Both the position numbers and the translations under genes were made by a program. From Rubrivivax sp. (GTDB lineage: Bacteria; Pseudomonadota; Gammaproteobacteria; Burkholderiales; Burkholderiaceae_C), in the NCBI GenBank assembly GCA_004210455.1, contig SEFA01000003.1:1-64000 (forward strand): a stretch of 64,000 bases of DNA, in the 5' to 3' direction. Positions within the stretch are counted from its first letter, which is position 1, and each line of letters opens with the position of its first letter. The notes under the pieces are model-generated. The model was not told the origin of the DNA. It worked only from the letters and a program-made list of their open reading frames with translations, and ran no database searches. Below are positions 51,369 to 60,666 of the stretch, piece by piece.

Positions 51369-52816
51369 GTGGACAGGATAGCGTCCGCCGAGGGGGCGGT
51401 CGTTGCGTAATCGGTCGTTGCGTCATGGGCCGTTGCGTCATCGGTCGTCGGCGCCATCTCGCACCGGACCTCCAACCCCGGCCCTGGCGTCCGCCGATGC
51501 GCGCTCAATCGCCAGCCGTGGGCCGCGGCGATCTCGGTGCAGATTGCCAGACCCAGCCCAGCGCCCTGCTCCCGCCGGTCCGCGCCGCGCCAGAAGCGCT
51601 CGAAGATGCGTGGCAGGTCCTTTTCCTCCACGCCCCGGCCCTGGTCCATGACCGAGAAACCGTCCGGTCCCGCCGACAGCGTGACCACGCTCTCCCGCGG
51701 GCTGTGCTGGATCGCGTTCTCCAGCAGGTTCTTCAACAGCGTGAAGAGCGCCCCGCGATCCGCGCGCCAGTGGCGCAGCGACGGACTCAGGTGCAGGCCG
51801 AGGGTCACGTCGTGCCGCGCGGCCACGCGCTCCATGAAGTCGAACACTTCTCGCAACGCCGGCGTCGGATCCATCGCCTCGACGCGATAGTTGCGCTGTT
51901 CGCTGGCCTCGGCCAGCAGCAGCAGCTGCTGCACCTGACGCGCGACGCGGTCGACATCGTCCAGGATCTGGTCGCGCCAGGCACCCGCCTCTGCCTGCTC
52001 CACCTGCGCGCGGATCAGCGCCAGCGGCGTCTTCAGCTCGTGCGCGGCGTTCGACAGGAACTCCTGCTGCGTCTTGAATCCGCCCTGCAACCGGTCCAGC
52101 GCCGCGTTGAAGGCCTCGACCAGCGGACGCAGTTCGCGCGGCTGGTCGGTGGTCGGCAGACGCTCGGCGAGCGTTCTCGGCGCGATGCGCCGCGCCGCGC
52201 CGGAGGCCGCCCGCACCGGTTTCAAGGCCTGCCGCAGCGCCACATGGATCGTGATCAGGAAGATCAGCACGAAGGTCGCGCCCAGCGCGATCACGCCCTG
52301 GCGGAAGACGTCCAGGCCGATCGACTCCCGCATCTGCAGCACCATCCGATCGGTGACGGCGAACTGGACGTACCACCGTCGCCCCTCGTGATCGAAGGGC
52401 ACGGTGGCCCCGTGCATCGCGACGCCGTCGCGCGTGAAGACGAAAGATTGGCGACGCGGCTCAAAGCGCTTGCCATCGGGCGCGATCGAGACCCGAGGGC
52501 CGTCCGACGAGTAGGCCACGTTCCCGTCCCTGTCCGCCACGCGCAGCATCAGTTCGTCCTTCAGGCTGCGGAACATCCACGGCTCGATCTTCGTCTCGTC
52601 GATGCCGATGGGGCGGCCTTGCGCGTCGAAGCTCAGATGCTCCGCGATCTGCTGGCCGTTGTCCTCGATCTGGTCACGCAGCACCCAGCGCGTGAACGGC
52701 TCCCACAGCACGGTCGACGCGAGGGCAACCAGCACCGCGCTCAGCACCATGCTCGCGGCCAGCACCGCCAGCACGCGGTTGCGCAGGCTATTCGGCCACC
52801 GCATCTTGAAGCGCAT
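51290..52816 (-). CDS. Sensor histidine kinase of a QseC/PmrB-like two-component system
   Basis: 508 residues: membrane helix (about 12-34), periplasmic sensor of about 130 residues, second helix (about 175-195), HAMP, then HisKA (FLSNAAHELKTPLALIRAQV, His about 263) and the HATPase (LLKNLLENAIQHSP N-box, MDQGRGVEEK G1-box, RREQGAGLGLAICT G2-box). It senses an external signal and phosphorylates the adjacent regulator. The start overlaps the regulator's stop by 29 bases. A low-complexity Thr/Ala/Asp tail of about 55 residues follows the ATPase and is unusual. Confidence 0.87.
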   Translation of the reverse strand: MRFKMRWPNSLRNRVLAVLAASMVLSAVLVALASTVLWEPFTRWVLRDQIEDNGQQIAEHLSFDAQGRPIGIDETKIEPWMFRSLKDELMLRVADRDGNVAYSSDGPRVSIAPDGKRFEPRRQSFVFTRDGVAMHGATVPFDHEGRRWYVQFAVTDRMVLQMRESIGLDVFRQGVIALGATFVLIFLITIHVALRQALKPVRAASGAARRIAPRTLAERLPTTDQPRELRPLVEAFNAALDRLQGGFKTQQEFLSNAAHELKTPLALIRAQVEQAEAGAWRDQILDDVDRVARQVQQLLLLAEASEQRNYRVEAMDPTPALREVFDFMERVAARHDVTLGLHLSPSLRHWRADRGALFTLLKNLLENAIQHSPRESVVTLSAGPDGFSVMDQGRGVEEKDLPRIFERFWRGADRREQGAGLGLAICTEIAAAHGWRLSAHRRTPGPGLEVRCEMAPTTDDATAHDATTDYATTAPSADAILSTCSTPIDTTSDPTPSEARRPSRSFSV

Positions 52817-53471
52817 ACCCGTGATTCCTGAGATTGACGATGCGCAGCTCCGACCCGAGCGAGCTCAGCTTCTTGCGCAGCCGATGCAGCGCGACGTCGA
52901 GCGCGTTGGGCGTCACCGCCTCCGACAAGCCCCAGGCCGCCGCCTCCAGCGCCGCGCGCCGCACCGTGCGCCCCTGCTGCTGCACCAGCGCGATCGCGAT
53001 CTGGAGTTCCGCCGGCGCCAGCGCCACCGACCCCTCGCCGCGCACCAGCAAGGCTTCCTCGATCACCACCTCGATGTCGCCGAACACCGCCCGCGGCGGC
53101 CGCACGGCGACGGACCGGCGCATCAGCGCCCGCACGCGCGCCACCAGTTCCTCCATCGGGAAGGGTTTGGCGAGGTAGTCATCCGCTCCGGACTCGAGCC
53201 CGTCGATGCGGTCATGCAGCGCGTCGCGTGCCGTCAGCATCAGGCAGGGCGTTCCTTGATGCGCGGCGCGCAGGCGCTTGACCAGCGCCAGCCCGTCGCC
53301 GTCCGGCAACCCGCGGTCGATGACCAGCGCGGCGTAACCGACATCGCGATGCGCCACCCAGGCAGGTTCCATCGCGTGGAAGACATCGGTCGGAATGCCG
53401 GCGGCCTGGAGCGCCTGACGGATCAGGTCGGCCAGCCGGACGTGATCCTCGACGAGGGCGATTCGATTCAT
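52788..53471 (-). CDS. OmpR/PmrA-like response regulator
   Basis: 227 residues. Receiver domain: ALVEDHVRLADLI, VIDRGLPDGDGLAL (Asp about 53) and KPFPMEELVARVRAL (Lys about 103). The DNA-binding winged helix has LAPAELQIAIALVQQQGRTV and NALDVALHRLRKKLSSLG. The gene precedes its kinase and overlaps it by 29 bases, forming a two-gene operon. Target genes are not identifiable. Confidence 0.9.
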   Translation of the reverse strand: MNRIALVEDHVRLADLIRQALQAAGIPTDVFHAMEPAWVAHRDVGYAALVIDRGLPDGDGLALVKRLRAAHQGTPCLMLTARDALHDRIDGLESGADDYLAKPFPMEELVARVRALMRRSVAVRPPRAVFGDIEVVIEEALLVRGEGSVALAPAELQIAIALVQQQGRTVRRAALEAAAWGLSEAVTPNALDVALHRLRKKLSSLGSELRIVNLRNHGYALQDAVAE

Positions 53472-53557
53472 GGGCAGCGGGGGCGGAAATGCGGATGTTA
53501 AGCGCGCATCCTCCTCCGCCCCGACTTACCCGCGCCTTACCCGCGCCTTACCGTGCC

Positions 53558-54244
53558 TTACCGCGCCTCGTCCGCCACCGGCTCGTGGTACTGCACCACC
53601 GCCACGCCGTCGCGGATCGCCTGCTCATAGACCCCGAGCATGCCCAGCGCCTCGCGCAGGTCGTCGCGGATCGCGGCGGAGGCGACGACCGCCTCGTCGT
53701 CGTTGCACAGCGCCCCGTCCTCCTCATCGTCGCGCTTGAGGCGGCAGACCAGCTCGGCGATGACCGCCGCGTGTTCGATGCGTTCGCGCAGCGTCTTCAT
53801 CGCCAGACCCACCGTGATGTCGCGCCGCGGCACGAAGTACTCAACGCTGCCCGCCGCGAAACGGCTCAGCGACGGGTACATGCGCGACTGGTAGAGGAAG
53901 GCTTCGAACTCCTCGCCGTTCAGGCGCAGCAGCGGACGGAGCTCCATGAGGCGGCGCTGCATGAACAGCGTCCTCGTGCGGCGCGGCCCCGGGGCAACGG
54001 ATCCGCCCGCCGCGGAAACCGGCGGGAACGGCGGCGGCGCGGGAGGTTCGCCGCTGCCGGCGACCGAGGCAGCGGCGGCGGCGAAAGCGCGGGCATCCGA
54101 GTCCAGGGCCCGTGCGGCGAGCTCGGCACCGGGATCGTCGTCGAGTTCGTCGTCGAGGCTCGGGTGGAAGCTGGCGGGACCGCGGAAACGGGCCGCAGCA
54201 GCGGTGGCGGAGGGACCGGACGCACCGGCATGAGAAAAGGACAT
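53558..54244 (-). CDS. Hypothetical protein with a disordered N-terminal half
   Basis: 228 residues. The first 105 are Ala/Pro/Ser/Gly-rich and likely unstructured, while the rest is helical and acidic (RRLMELRPLLRLNGEEFEAF, TVGLAMKTLRERIEHAAVIA, RDDEEDGALCNDDEAVV). No family recognised and no neighbours on the same strand within 85 bases downstream. The ATG at 54244 is preceded by a lower-GC stretch. Unknown function. Confidence 0.55.
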   Translation of the reverse strand: MSFSHAGASGPSATAAAARFRGPASFHPSLDDELDDDPGAELAARALDSDARAFAAAAASVAGSGEPPAPPPFPPVSAAGGSVAPGPRRTRTLFMQRRLMELRPLLRLNGEEFEAFLYQSRMYPSLSRFAAGSVEYFVPRRDITVGLAMKTLRERIEHAAVIAELVCRLKRDDEEDGALCNDDEAVVASAAIRDDLREALGMLGVYEQAIRDGVAVVQYHEPVADEAR

Positions 54245-54525
54245 TCAGGACATGGACAACTCCAGTCAGATCGGATCAATTCATAAACATCACCTTCATC
54301 GGGATGACATGGACCGCGCCTGACGACGCGGGAGATGGATCTTCCTCGCGACATCGGCCAGGCCGGCCACGAAAAGATCAATGAAATCGATTCGATGAAA
54401 TCGTTGGCGTCGGCGCCACACGGGTTCTCGCAGGGGGACCGACTCGTCTCGGTAGTCGAATCGTCAGGTGCCACTTTCATGAGTGAGCCGCCCTGAGATC
54501 AGGGCAACTGCATCAGGGATTCGCA

Positions 54526-55695
54526 TCAGGGGAATCGCACCACCGCTTCGAATCCCGGCTGCGCGTTGCGCAGCACCAGGCGACTGCCGTGCGCCTCGGC
54601 GATGAGCCGGCACAGCGAGAGGCCCAATCCGACGCCGCCTTCGCTGCGCGCCCGCGCCTCGTCCGGCCGGAAGAACGGCTGGCCGAGCTGCGACAGGACC
54701 TCCGGCGGCACGCCCGCGCCGTGATCGCGCACGGTGAGCGTCGCGCCGTCTCCATCACGCACGACGGTCACCATCACGGGGCCGACCTCCGGATCGTTGT
54801 GCCGCAACGCGTTGTGCACCAGGTTCCGCAACAGCAGCTGGACCCGCATCCGATCAAGCTTCAGCACCGGCAGGTCGCGGTCCACGCGCAGCGCCACGCC
54901 GGGCTGGTCCTGCTCGCGCGCCAGCGCGCCGAGGTCGCAGTCGGCGACCTGCAACGCGCGGTGGCCGCTGCCCAGCCGCTCGCTCTCCAGCAACGCGGAG
55001 ATCAGTTCCCGCATCTGGGCGAGCTCGTCCAGCAGCGACGCCTTCGACGCCCCCTCGTCGACCAGCTCCGCATGCAGCCGCGCCCGTGTCAGCGGGCTTC
55101 TCAACTCATGGCTGATCGCCAGCAGCAGCGCGCGCTTGCCGTCGAGCATCGCCTGGATGTCTTCCGCCATCTGATTGAAGCGGTGCGCAAGGTCGCCGAT
55201 CTCGTCACGGTGACGGATCGGCACGCGGTGCTCGAGATCGCCCCGCCCGAAAGCCTCCGCGCCGGCCGCCAGTTCGCGCAGCGGCCCCACCATGTGACGG
55301 ATGCCCCCGTAGGCAAGACCTGTCACCAGCAGCAGGAGCGGCACCGCCCACAGCAGGCCGTACTCGACCTGCATCGAGGCCCACAGGATGCCTATGACCG
55401 CACAGGACAACACGACGAAGATCGCGATCAGCCGCGCGCCCAGCGAGTGATTGAACTGCGCGTGGTGCCGGTGCCAGCGCTGGTGCCACCGGTTTCGCGC
55501 CCGCATGTGCCAGCGCCAGCCGCGCTCGCGCGGGAACGGAATGCCTTTGGCCTCCATCTCCGCCCAGCGGCGCAGCTTTTCGAGCTTGTGCTGGCGACGG
55601 GCCTGCCGCATCCTGTGCCGCCACGCGTCGCGGTGGCCTTCCGGCCCGCTCCGGGGATCGTGCCAATGATCGTACGGATGGCGAGGATCTCTCAT
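54526..55695 (-). CDS. Sensor histidine kinase with a His-rich cytoplasmic N-terminus
   Basis: 389 residues. The first 85 residues contain 15 His (HPYDHWHDP, RWHQRWHRHHAQFNHS), then two close membrane helices (about 86-125) with almost no periplasmic loop, HAMP, HisKA (LLAISHELRSPLTRARLHAE) and HATPase (LLLRNLVHNALRHNDPEVGP, RDHGAGVP, SEGGVGLGLSLCR). The lack of a sensor domain suggests detection inside the membrane or via the His segment, perhaps of metals. Starts with ATGA overlap of the response regulator. With a Spy-like protein and ferredoxin upstream, it probably senses envelope or metal stress (inference). Confidence 0.85.
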   Translation of the reverse strand: MRDPRHPYDHWHDPRSGPEGHRDAWRHRMRQARRQHKLEKLRRWAEMEAKGIPFPRERGWRWHMRARNRWHQRWHRHHAQFNHSLGARLIAIFVVLSCAVIGILWASMQVEYGLLWAVPLLLLVTGLAYGGIRHMVGPLRELAAGAEAFGRGDLEHRVPIRHRDEIGDLAHRFNQMAEDIQAMLDGKRALLLAISHELRSPLTRARLHAELVDEGASKASLLDELAQMRELISALLESERLGSGHRALQVADCDLGALAREQDQPGVALRVDRDLPVLKLDRMRVQLLLRNLVHNALRHNDPEVGPVMVTVVRDGDGATLTVRDHGAGVPPEVLSQLGQPFFRPDEARARSEGGVGLGLSLCRLIAEAHGSRLVLRNAQPGFEAVVRFP

Positions 55696-56402
55696 GCGTC
55701 CCCCTCGCCCGCCGCCGGCAGCGCGAAGCAGTACCCCGCGTTGCGCAGCGTCTTGAGCGCCTCCAGCGGTTCGAGCTTGCGGCGCATCCGGCTCACCAGG
55801 ATGTCCACGGCCCGTGTGTAGAGGTCGGCCTCCTGGCCGCGCAGCCGGTTCAGGATCTCGTCGCGCGAGAACACGCGGCCCGGCTCACGGGCCAGCATCA
55901 GGAGCAGCTCATATTCAGTGCTGGTCAACTCGACGCCCCCCGCCGCCACGGTCACGACGCGGCGCGCGGTGTCGATCTCCAGGCCCGCGAAGCGCAGCAC
56001 GGTCGCCGGCACGGCCGCAGCCGGCGCCAGCCGCGTGCGCCGCAGGATGGTCTGCAGCCGCGCGGCCAGTTCGCGCGGCTCGAAGGGTTTGGCCAGGTAG
56101 TCGTCCGCGCCGAGTTCCAGGCCGACCACGCGGTCGGTCAAGTCGCCGCGCGCGGTCAGCATCAGGATGGGGATTTCGCGCCAGGGCTCCGTGCCGCCGC
56201 GCACGCGCTTGCAGAACGCGAACCCGTCCATCTCCGGCAGCATGCCGTCCAGGATCAGCGCGTCGAAGCGCTCCTCGGCCAGCCGCGCGAGCGCGGCGCT
56301 GGGGCGCGTGACCGCACTCAGCGCGAAATCGAAACGGGCCAGGTAGCTCGCCAGCGGCGCGGCCAGCGCCTCGTCGTCGTCAATCAGCAGCAATCGATGC
56401 AT
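55692..56402 (-). CDS. OmpR family response regulator
   Basis: 236 residues. Receiver: LLLIDDDEALAAPLASYLAR, LILDGMLPEMDGFAFCKRVR (Asp about 54) and ADDYLAKPFEPRELAARLQT (Lys about 104). Effector domain: TSTEYELLLMLAREPGRVFS, TRAVDILVSRMRRKLE. The start at 56402 lies inside the ferredoxin gene, which ends at 56380, and its stop overlaps the kinase ATG. An alternative start five codons upstream (MGVTM) is possible. Adjacent gene order indicates one operon with the Spy-like protein and ferredoxin. Confidence 0.88.
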   Translation of the reverse strand: MHRLLLIDDDEALAAPLASYLARFDFALSAVTRPSAALARLAEERFDALILDGMLPEMDGFAFCKRVRGGTEPWREIPILMLTARGDLTDRVVGLELGADDYLAKPFEPRELAARLQTILRRTRLAPAAAVPATVLRFAGLEIDTARRVVTVAAGGVELTSTEYELLLMLAREPGRVFSRDEILNRLRGQEADLYTRAVDILVSRMRRKLEPLEALKTLRNAGYCFALPAAGEGDA

Positions 56403-56703
56403 CGTGACGCCCATTGTGGCCGTGCCGGACCAGCGTGATCGCCCGTTCCGGACAGGCCTTCACGCAGTGGCCGCAGCCGCGGCACACGTCGGCGTTCGGC
56501 GTGAAGGCCTGCTGCCAGCCGTGCGCGTAACCCCGCAGCTTGCCGAACAGGTTCAGTTCCTTGCGCCGGTCGGTGGGCAAGGTGCCGACCGAGAAGACGC
56601 CGTACGGACAGACCTCGACGCAGTCGCCCTTGCCCTCGCAGCGGTTGCGGTCGATGACCGGCCGCAGCAGCCCCGGCGGCTGCCTGCAATCGCGGCTGTC
56701 CAT
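56380..56703 (-). CDS. Ferredoxin-like 4Fe-4S protein (two clusters)
   Basis: 107 residues. Two four-Cys clusters are spelled out: CEGKGDCVEVCPYGVFSVG and CRGCGHCVKACPERAITL, each ending Cys-Pro as in bacterial 2[4Fe-4S] ferredoxins. It has no signal peptide, so it is cytoplasmic. The ATG at 56703 overlaps the stop of the Spy-like gene (TGATG), and its end overlaps the response regulator. An electron-transfer protein inside a sensor operon is unusual; it may report redox state or serve a partner outside the window. Confidence 0.85.
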   Translation of the reverse strand: MDSRDCRQPPGLLRPVIDRNRCEGKGDCVEVCPYGVFSVGTLPTDRRKELNLFGKLRGYAHGWQQAFTPNADVCRGCGHCVKACPERAITLVRHGHNGRHDASIAAD

Positions 56704-57395
56704 CAGCGGCTCCGTTCGTCGGCGCGCCCCGCCCGGCGGCGCAGGCGCCGCAGCAGGAAGCGCAGCATCTGCTGCTGGTCGAAGTCCAGGGCGTCGAAGA
56801 AGTCGCCGAAGGCGGCCACCAGCGCCGGGCCGGTCGCCCGCAGCGCCTCGATCTGGCCGTCGAAGAGCGCCTGCGCCTCCTCGCGCCGGAAATTCTCGCT
56901 GTCGACGAGCCGGGCGACCTCGGGGCCGCGCGCCAGCGCCTTGAGCGCGCGTCGCGAGGTCGCGAGCTGGGTGATCAGCCGCTCCAGCAGTCCGGACTGG
57001 CTGTCGCTCAGGTCCAGAAAGGCGCGGGCCCGGGCTTGCAGCCTCTCGCCGCGACCGGCGTGGTGGGCATCGGGTCCCACGCTCCCGCCGAAGCCGTCCC
57101 ACCCATGACCGCCGTGGTGACCATGGCGACCGTGGTGGCCGTGGCGACCGTGTCCGCGTCCATCCCCGCATCCATGTCCATGCCGGCCGTGCCCCCGACC
57201 ATGGCCGTATCCAAGACCGCCCCACCCCCAGGGGAAGCCGCCGAAACCGCCGAAGCGGTACCAGGGGCCGGTGACGGGCAGCGGGCCGTAGAAGCCGTCG
57301 TCACACACAGGGCCGACAGGACTGAAACGACCAGGGTGGTCGAAGTGAGCGTGCTGACGTTCATGGGGGTGGCTCCAGCGTCGAAACAGATGCAT
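56703..57395 (-). CDS. Spy/CpxP-like His/Gly-rich protein
   Basis: 230 residues from an ATG at 57395 behind GAGGAAT (strong RBS). The N-terminal half is His/Gly-rich (HGRGHGRHGHG, GHHGRHGHHGGHG), and the C-terminal 110 residues show the two-fold helix pattern of Spy/CpxP proteins (FLDLSDSQSGLLERLITQLA, RREEAQALFDGQIEALR, FFDALDFDQQQMLRFLL). The chosen frame has no signal peptide, whereas a second frame starting at 57364 opens with a good one (MNVSTLTSTTLVVSVLSAL). Either the first half is cytoplasmic, or a frameshift separates signal and body. Confidence 0.65.
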   Translation of the reverse strand: MHLFRRWSHPHERQHAHFDHPGRFSPVGPVCDDGFYGPLPVTGPWYRFGGFGGFPWGWGGLGYGHGRGHGRHGHGCGDGRGHGRHGHHGRHGHHGGHGWDGFGGSVGPDAHHAGRGERLQARARAFLDLSDSQSGLLERLITQLATSRRALKALARGPEVARLVDSENFRREEAQALFDGQIEALRATGPALVAAFGDFFDALDFDQQQMLRFLLRRLRRRAGRADERSR

Positions 57396-57807
57396 GTTGC
57401 AATTCCTCGGTAAAGCCCGGGTGTCCGGGCGGTGAATCCATGTCGCCATGATTCCCATGCCCCCTCGCCAGGGCATCTCACCGCGGTATCGCTGTTTTTC
57501 GTTTTGTATCGCCGTTGCCCCGTCCGAGGGAATGCCTCCAAGGGGGGAACCGGGCGAAACGCGGCGTCGACAGGCGTCTCTGCTGACACGACGCGTCAGG
57601 GAGTCGGATATCGACATGGATATCGACATCTCCCTTTCGGTGGGGTCGCATCCCCTCTCTGCCCCTCTCTTCCCCACCTCCGCCCCTCTCTGCGGTGTCC
57701 CCCGTCTCCGGGCACCCTGCCGGGGCGTCGCGGGGTTTCGCCGCCCTACAATCGTGGGCTCACCTTGTCCCTCGCCCAGATGACACCGCCGCAAGGCGGC
57801 GCGCCCC
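57396..57807. other. 412-base spacer with a 12-bp tandem repeat and the valS promoter region
   Basis: Contains GGATATCGACAT twice in tandem (57606-57617 and 57618-57629), a pyrimidine-rich block (about 57650-57690) with CCCCTCTCTGC repeats, a -10-like TACAAT (57747-57752) and a CCGCC-GCAA-GGCGG hairpin (57786-57799) immediately before the valS ATG. Another ATGCCC/GGGCAT hairpin (about 57459-57475) resembles that at 15113. No gene is supported. Confidence 0.55.
57747..57752 (+). promoter_or_regulatory. -10-like element of the valS promoter
   Basis: TACAAT matches consensus at five of six positions and lies 55 bases before the ATG at 57808. No clear -35 is visible at the usual distance, so confidence is limited. 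Confidence 0.35.
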
Positions 57808-60666
57808 ATGACCGAACTCGCCAAGTCCTTCGAACCCGCCTCTCTTGAAGCCCATTGGGGCCCGCTGTGGGAGTCCAAGGGCCTCTACGAGCCGACGCTC
57901 GATCCGGCCAAGCCGTCGTTCAGCATCCAGCTGCCCCCGCCGAACGTGACGGGCACGCTGCACATGGGCCACGCGTTCAACCAGACCATCATGGACTCGT
58001 TGACGCGCTACCACCGCATGCGCGGCCACAACACGCTGTGGGTCCCCGGCACCGACCACGCCGGCATCGCCACGCAGATCGTCGTGGAGCGCCAGCTGCA
58101 GGGCCAGGGACAGAGCCGGCACGACCTCGGCCGCAAGAACTTCGTCGCCCGCGTCTGGGAGTGGAAGCAGCAGTCCGGCTCGACCATCACCCAGCAGATG
58201 CGCCGCATGGGCGACTCGGTGTCCTGGGGCCACGAGTACTTCACGATGGACGAGAAGCTCTCGCCCGTCGTCGTCGACACCTTCGTCAAGCTCTTCGACG
58301 AGGGCCTGATCTACCGCGGCAAGCGCCTGGTGAGCTGGGACCCGGTCCTGAAGTCCGCCGTCTCCGACCTCGAGGTCGAGAGCGAGGAGGAGGACGGCTC
58401 GCTGTGGCACATCCGCTATCCGATGGCCGAGGGCGATGAATCGCTGGTCGTCGCGACCACGCGTCCCGAAACCATGCTGGGCGACACCGCCGTCATGGTC
58501 CACCCCGAGGACGAACGCTACAAGCACCTCATCGGCCGGCAGGTGAAGCTGCCCCTCACGGGCCGCCTGGTGCCCGTGATCGCCGACGACTACGTCGACA
58601 AGGCATTCGGGACCGGCGTCGTCAAGGTCACGCCCGCGCACGACACCAACGACTACCAGGTCGGGCAGCGCCACAAGCTGCCGATGCTGACGATCTTCAC
58701 GCTGGACGCGACCGTCGTGGACACGATGGACGAGATCCCCGCCGAGTACCGCGGCCTGGACCGCTTCGCCGCGCGAAAGCTGATCGTCAAGGCGCTCGAG
58801 GACCAGGGCCTGCTGATCGAGGTCAAGAAGCACAAGCTGATGGTGCCGCGCTGCACCCGCACGGGCCAGATCGTCGAGCCGATGCTGACGGACCAGTGGT
58901 TCGTCGCCACCAGCAAGCCGGGCCGGGACGGCAAGTCCATCGCACAGAAGGCGATCGACGTCGTCGCCAGCGGCGAGGTGAAGTTCGTTCCCGAGAACTG
59001 GGTCAACACCTACAACCAGTGGATGGGCAACATCCAGGACTGGTGCATCTCGCGCCAGCTGTGGTGGGGTCACCAGATCCCGGCCTGGTTCGGCACGGAC
59101 GGCGAGATCTTCGTCGCCCATGACGAGGCCGAGGCGCAGGCCAAGGCCACCGCCGCCGGCTACACCGGCCCGCTGAAGCGCGACGAGGACGTGCTGGACA
59201 CCTGGTACTCGTCGGCGCTGGTGCCCTTCTCGACGCTGGGGTGGCCCGCGAAGACGCTCGAACAGGACCTCTTCCTGCCGTCGTCGGTGCTCGTCACCGG
59301 CTACGACATCATCTTCTTCTGGGTCGCCCGGATGATCATGATGACGACGCACTTCACCGGCCGGGTGCCCTTCAAGCATGTGTACATCCACGGCCTGGTG
59401 CTGGACGCGCAGGGCAAGAAGATGAGCAAGTCCGAGGGCAACGTGCTCGACCCGGTCGACCTGATCGATGGCATCGAGCTGGCGCCGCTGCTGGACAAGC
59501 GCACGCAGGGCCTGCGCAAGCCCGAGACCGCCCCCAAGGTCCGCAAGGCCACGGAGAAGGAATTCCCCGAAGGCATTCCCGGCTACGGCGCCGACGCGCT
59601 GCGCTTCACCTTCGCGGCGATGGCGACGCTGGGGCGCAGCGTCAACTTCGACAGCAAGCGCTGCGAGGGCTACCGGAACTTCTGCAACAAGCTGTGGAAC
59701 GCCACGCGCTTCGTGCTGATGAACACGCAAGGCCAGGACTGCGGCCTAGTCGAGCACACGAAGGAACAGTGCGCCCCCGGCGGCAGCGCCCACGGCTACC
59801 TGCAGTTCTCGCACGCCGACCGCTGGATCGTCAGCGAGTTGCAGAAGGTCGAACAGGCGGTCGCGCAGGGTTTCGCGGACTACCGCCTGGACCAGGTCGC
59901 CAACGCGATCTATTCCTTCGTGTGGGATGAGTACTGCGACTGGTACCTGGAACTGGCCAAGGTGCAGTTGCAGACCGCGCAGGCCGAGGGCAACGAGGCC
60001 GCGCAGCGCGCCACGCGCCGCACGCTGATCCGCGTGTTGGAAACCATCCTGCGCCTGCTGCACCCGATCGCGCCCTTCATCACCGAGGAGCTGTGGCAGA
60101 CCGTCGCCCCCATCGCGGGCCGCAAGTCCACCGACTACCTGGTGACGGCCGCCTATCCGGTTGCCCAGCCGGAACGCATCGACGCGCAGGCCGTCGCCTG
60201 GGTCGAGCAGTTGAAGTCGGTGGTCGGCACTTGCCGCAGCCTGCGCGGCGAGATGGGCCTGAGCCCATCCGACCGCGTGCCGCTGCTGGCCGGCGGTGAC
60301 CTGTCCTTCCTGCGCGAGGCGGCGCCCGCGCTGAAGGTGCTCGCCAAGCTGCAGAGTGTCGAACTGATCGAGGACGAGACCGCGTTCAACACGCAGAGCG
60401 CAATGTCGCCCGTGCTGGTGCACGGTGCGGCGCGGCTGGCGCTGAAGGTGGAGATCGACGTCGCGGCCGAGCAGGCCCGGATCGCCAAGGAGATCGCCCG
60501 TCTGGAAGGCGAGGTCGCCAAGGCCAGGGCCAAGCTGGACAACGAGGGCTTCGTGGCGCGCGCGCCGGCGGCCGTCGTGGAGCAGGAACGTCAGCGCATC
60601 GCCGACTTCAGCGCCACCGTGGTTCGGCTAAAAGATCAGGCAGCACGCCTGGGTGGGTCGGCCTGA
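57808..60666 (+). CDS. valS: Valyl-tRNA synthetase
   Basis: 952 residues, the family's normal length. Class I signature motifs are [18 protein letters not shown] (HIGH) and [13 protein letters not shown] (KMSKS), with the editing domain between them ([20 protein letters not shown]). A C-terminal coiled coil ([20 protein letters not shown]) completes the ValS pattern. It charges tRNA-Val. A hairpin with a GCAA loop covers the AAGG ribosome-binding region. The 3' end overlaps the convergent dehydrogenase-like gene by 59 bases. Confidence 0.95.
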   Translation: MTELAKSFEPASLEAHWGPLWESKGLYEPTLDPAKPSFSIQLPPPNVTGTLHMGHAFNQTIMDSLTRYHRMRGHNTLWVPGTDHAGIATQIVVERQLQGQGQSRHDLGRKNFVARVWEWKQQSGSTITQQMRRMGDSVSWGHEYFTMDEKLSPVVVDTFVKLFDEGLIYRGKRLVSWDPVLKSAVSDLEVESEEEDGSLWHIRYPMAEGDESLVVATTRPETMLGDTAVMVHPEDERYKHLIGRQVKLPLTGRLVPVIADDYVDKAFGTGVVKVTPAHDTNDYQVGQRHKLPMLTIFTLDATVVDTMDEIPAEYRGLDRFAARKLIVKALEDQGLLIEVKKHKLMVPRCTRTGQIVEPMLTDQWFVATSKPGRDGKSIAQKAIDVVASGEVKFVPENWVNTYNQWMGNIQDWCISRQLWWGHQIPAWFGTDGEIFVAHDEAEAQAKATAAGYTGPLKRDEDVLDTWYSSALVPFSTLGWPAKTLEQDLFLPSSVLVTGYDIIFFWVARMIMMTTHFTGRVPFKHVYIHGLVLDAQGKKMSKSEGNVLDPVDLIDGIELAPLLDKRTQGLRKPETAPKVRKATEKEFPEGIPGYGADALRFTFAAMATLGRSVNFDSKRCEGYRNFCNKLWNATRFVLMNTQGQDCGLVEHTKEQCAPGGSAHGYLQFSHADRWIVSELQKVEQAVAQGFADYRLDQVANAIYSFVWDEYCDWYLELAKVQLQTAQAEGNEAAQRATRRTLIRVLETILRLLHPIAPFITEELWQTVAPIAGRKSTDYLVTAAYPVAQPERIDAQAVAWVEQLKSVVGTCRSLRGEMGLSPSDRVPLLAGGDLSFLREAAPALKVLAKLQSVELIEDETAFNTQSAMSPVLVHGAARLALKVEIDVAAEQARIAKEIARLEGEVAKARAKLDNEGFVARAPAAVVEQERQRIADFSATVVRLKDQAARLGGSA

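Noticed and set aside
54381-54403. Direct repeat ATGAAATCG at 54381 and 54395
   Set aside because: Two short copies in a 280-base spacer; too little to call an operator or origin.
57760-59730. 656-codon minus-strand frame opposite valS
   Set aside because: Low-complexity shadow; ValS motifs on the plus strand are unambiguous.
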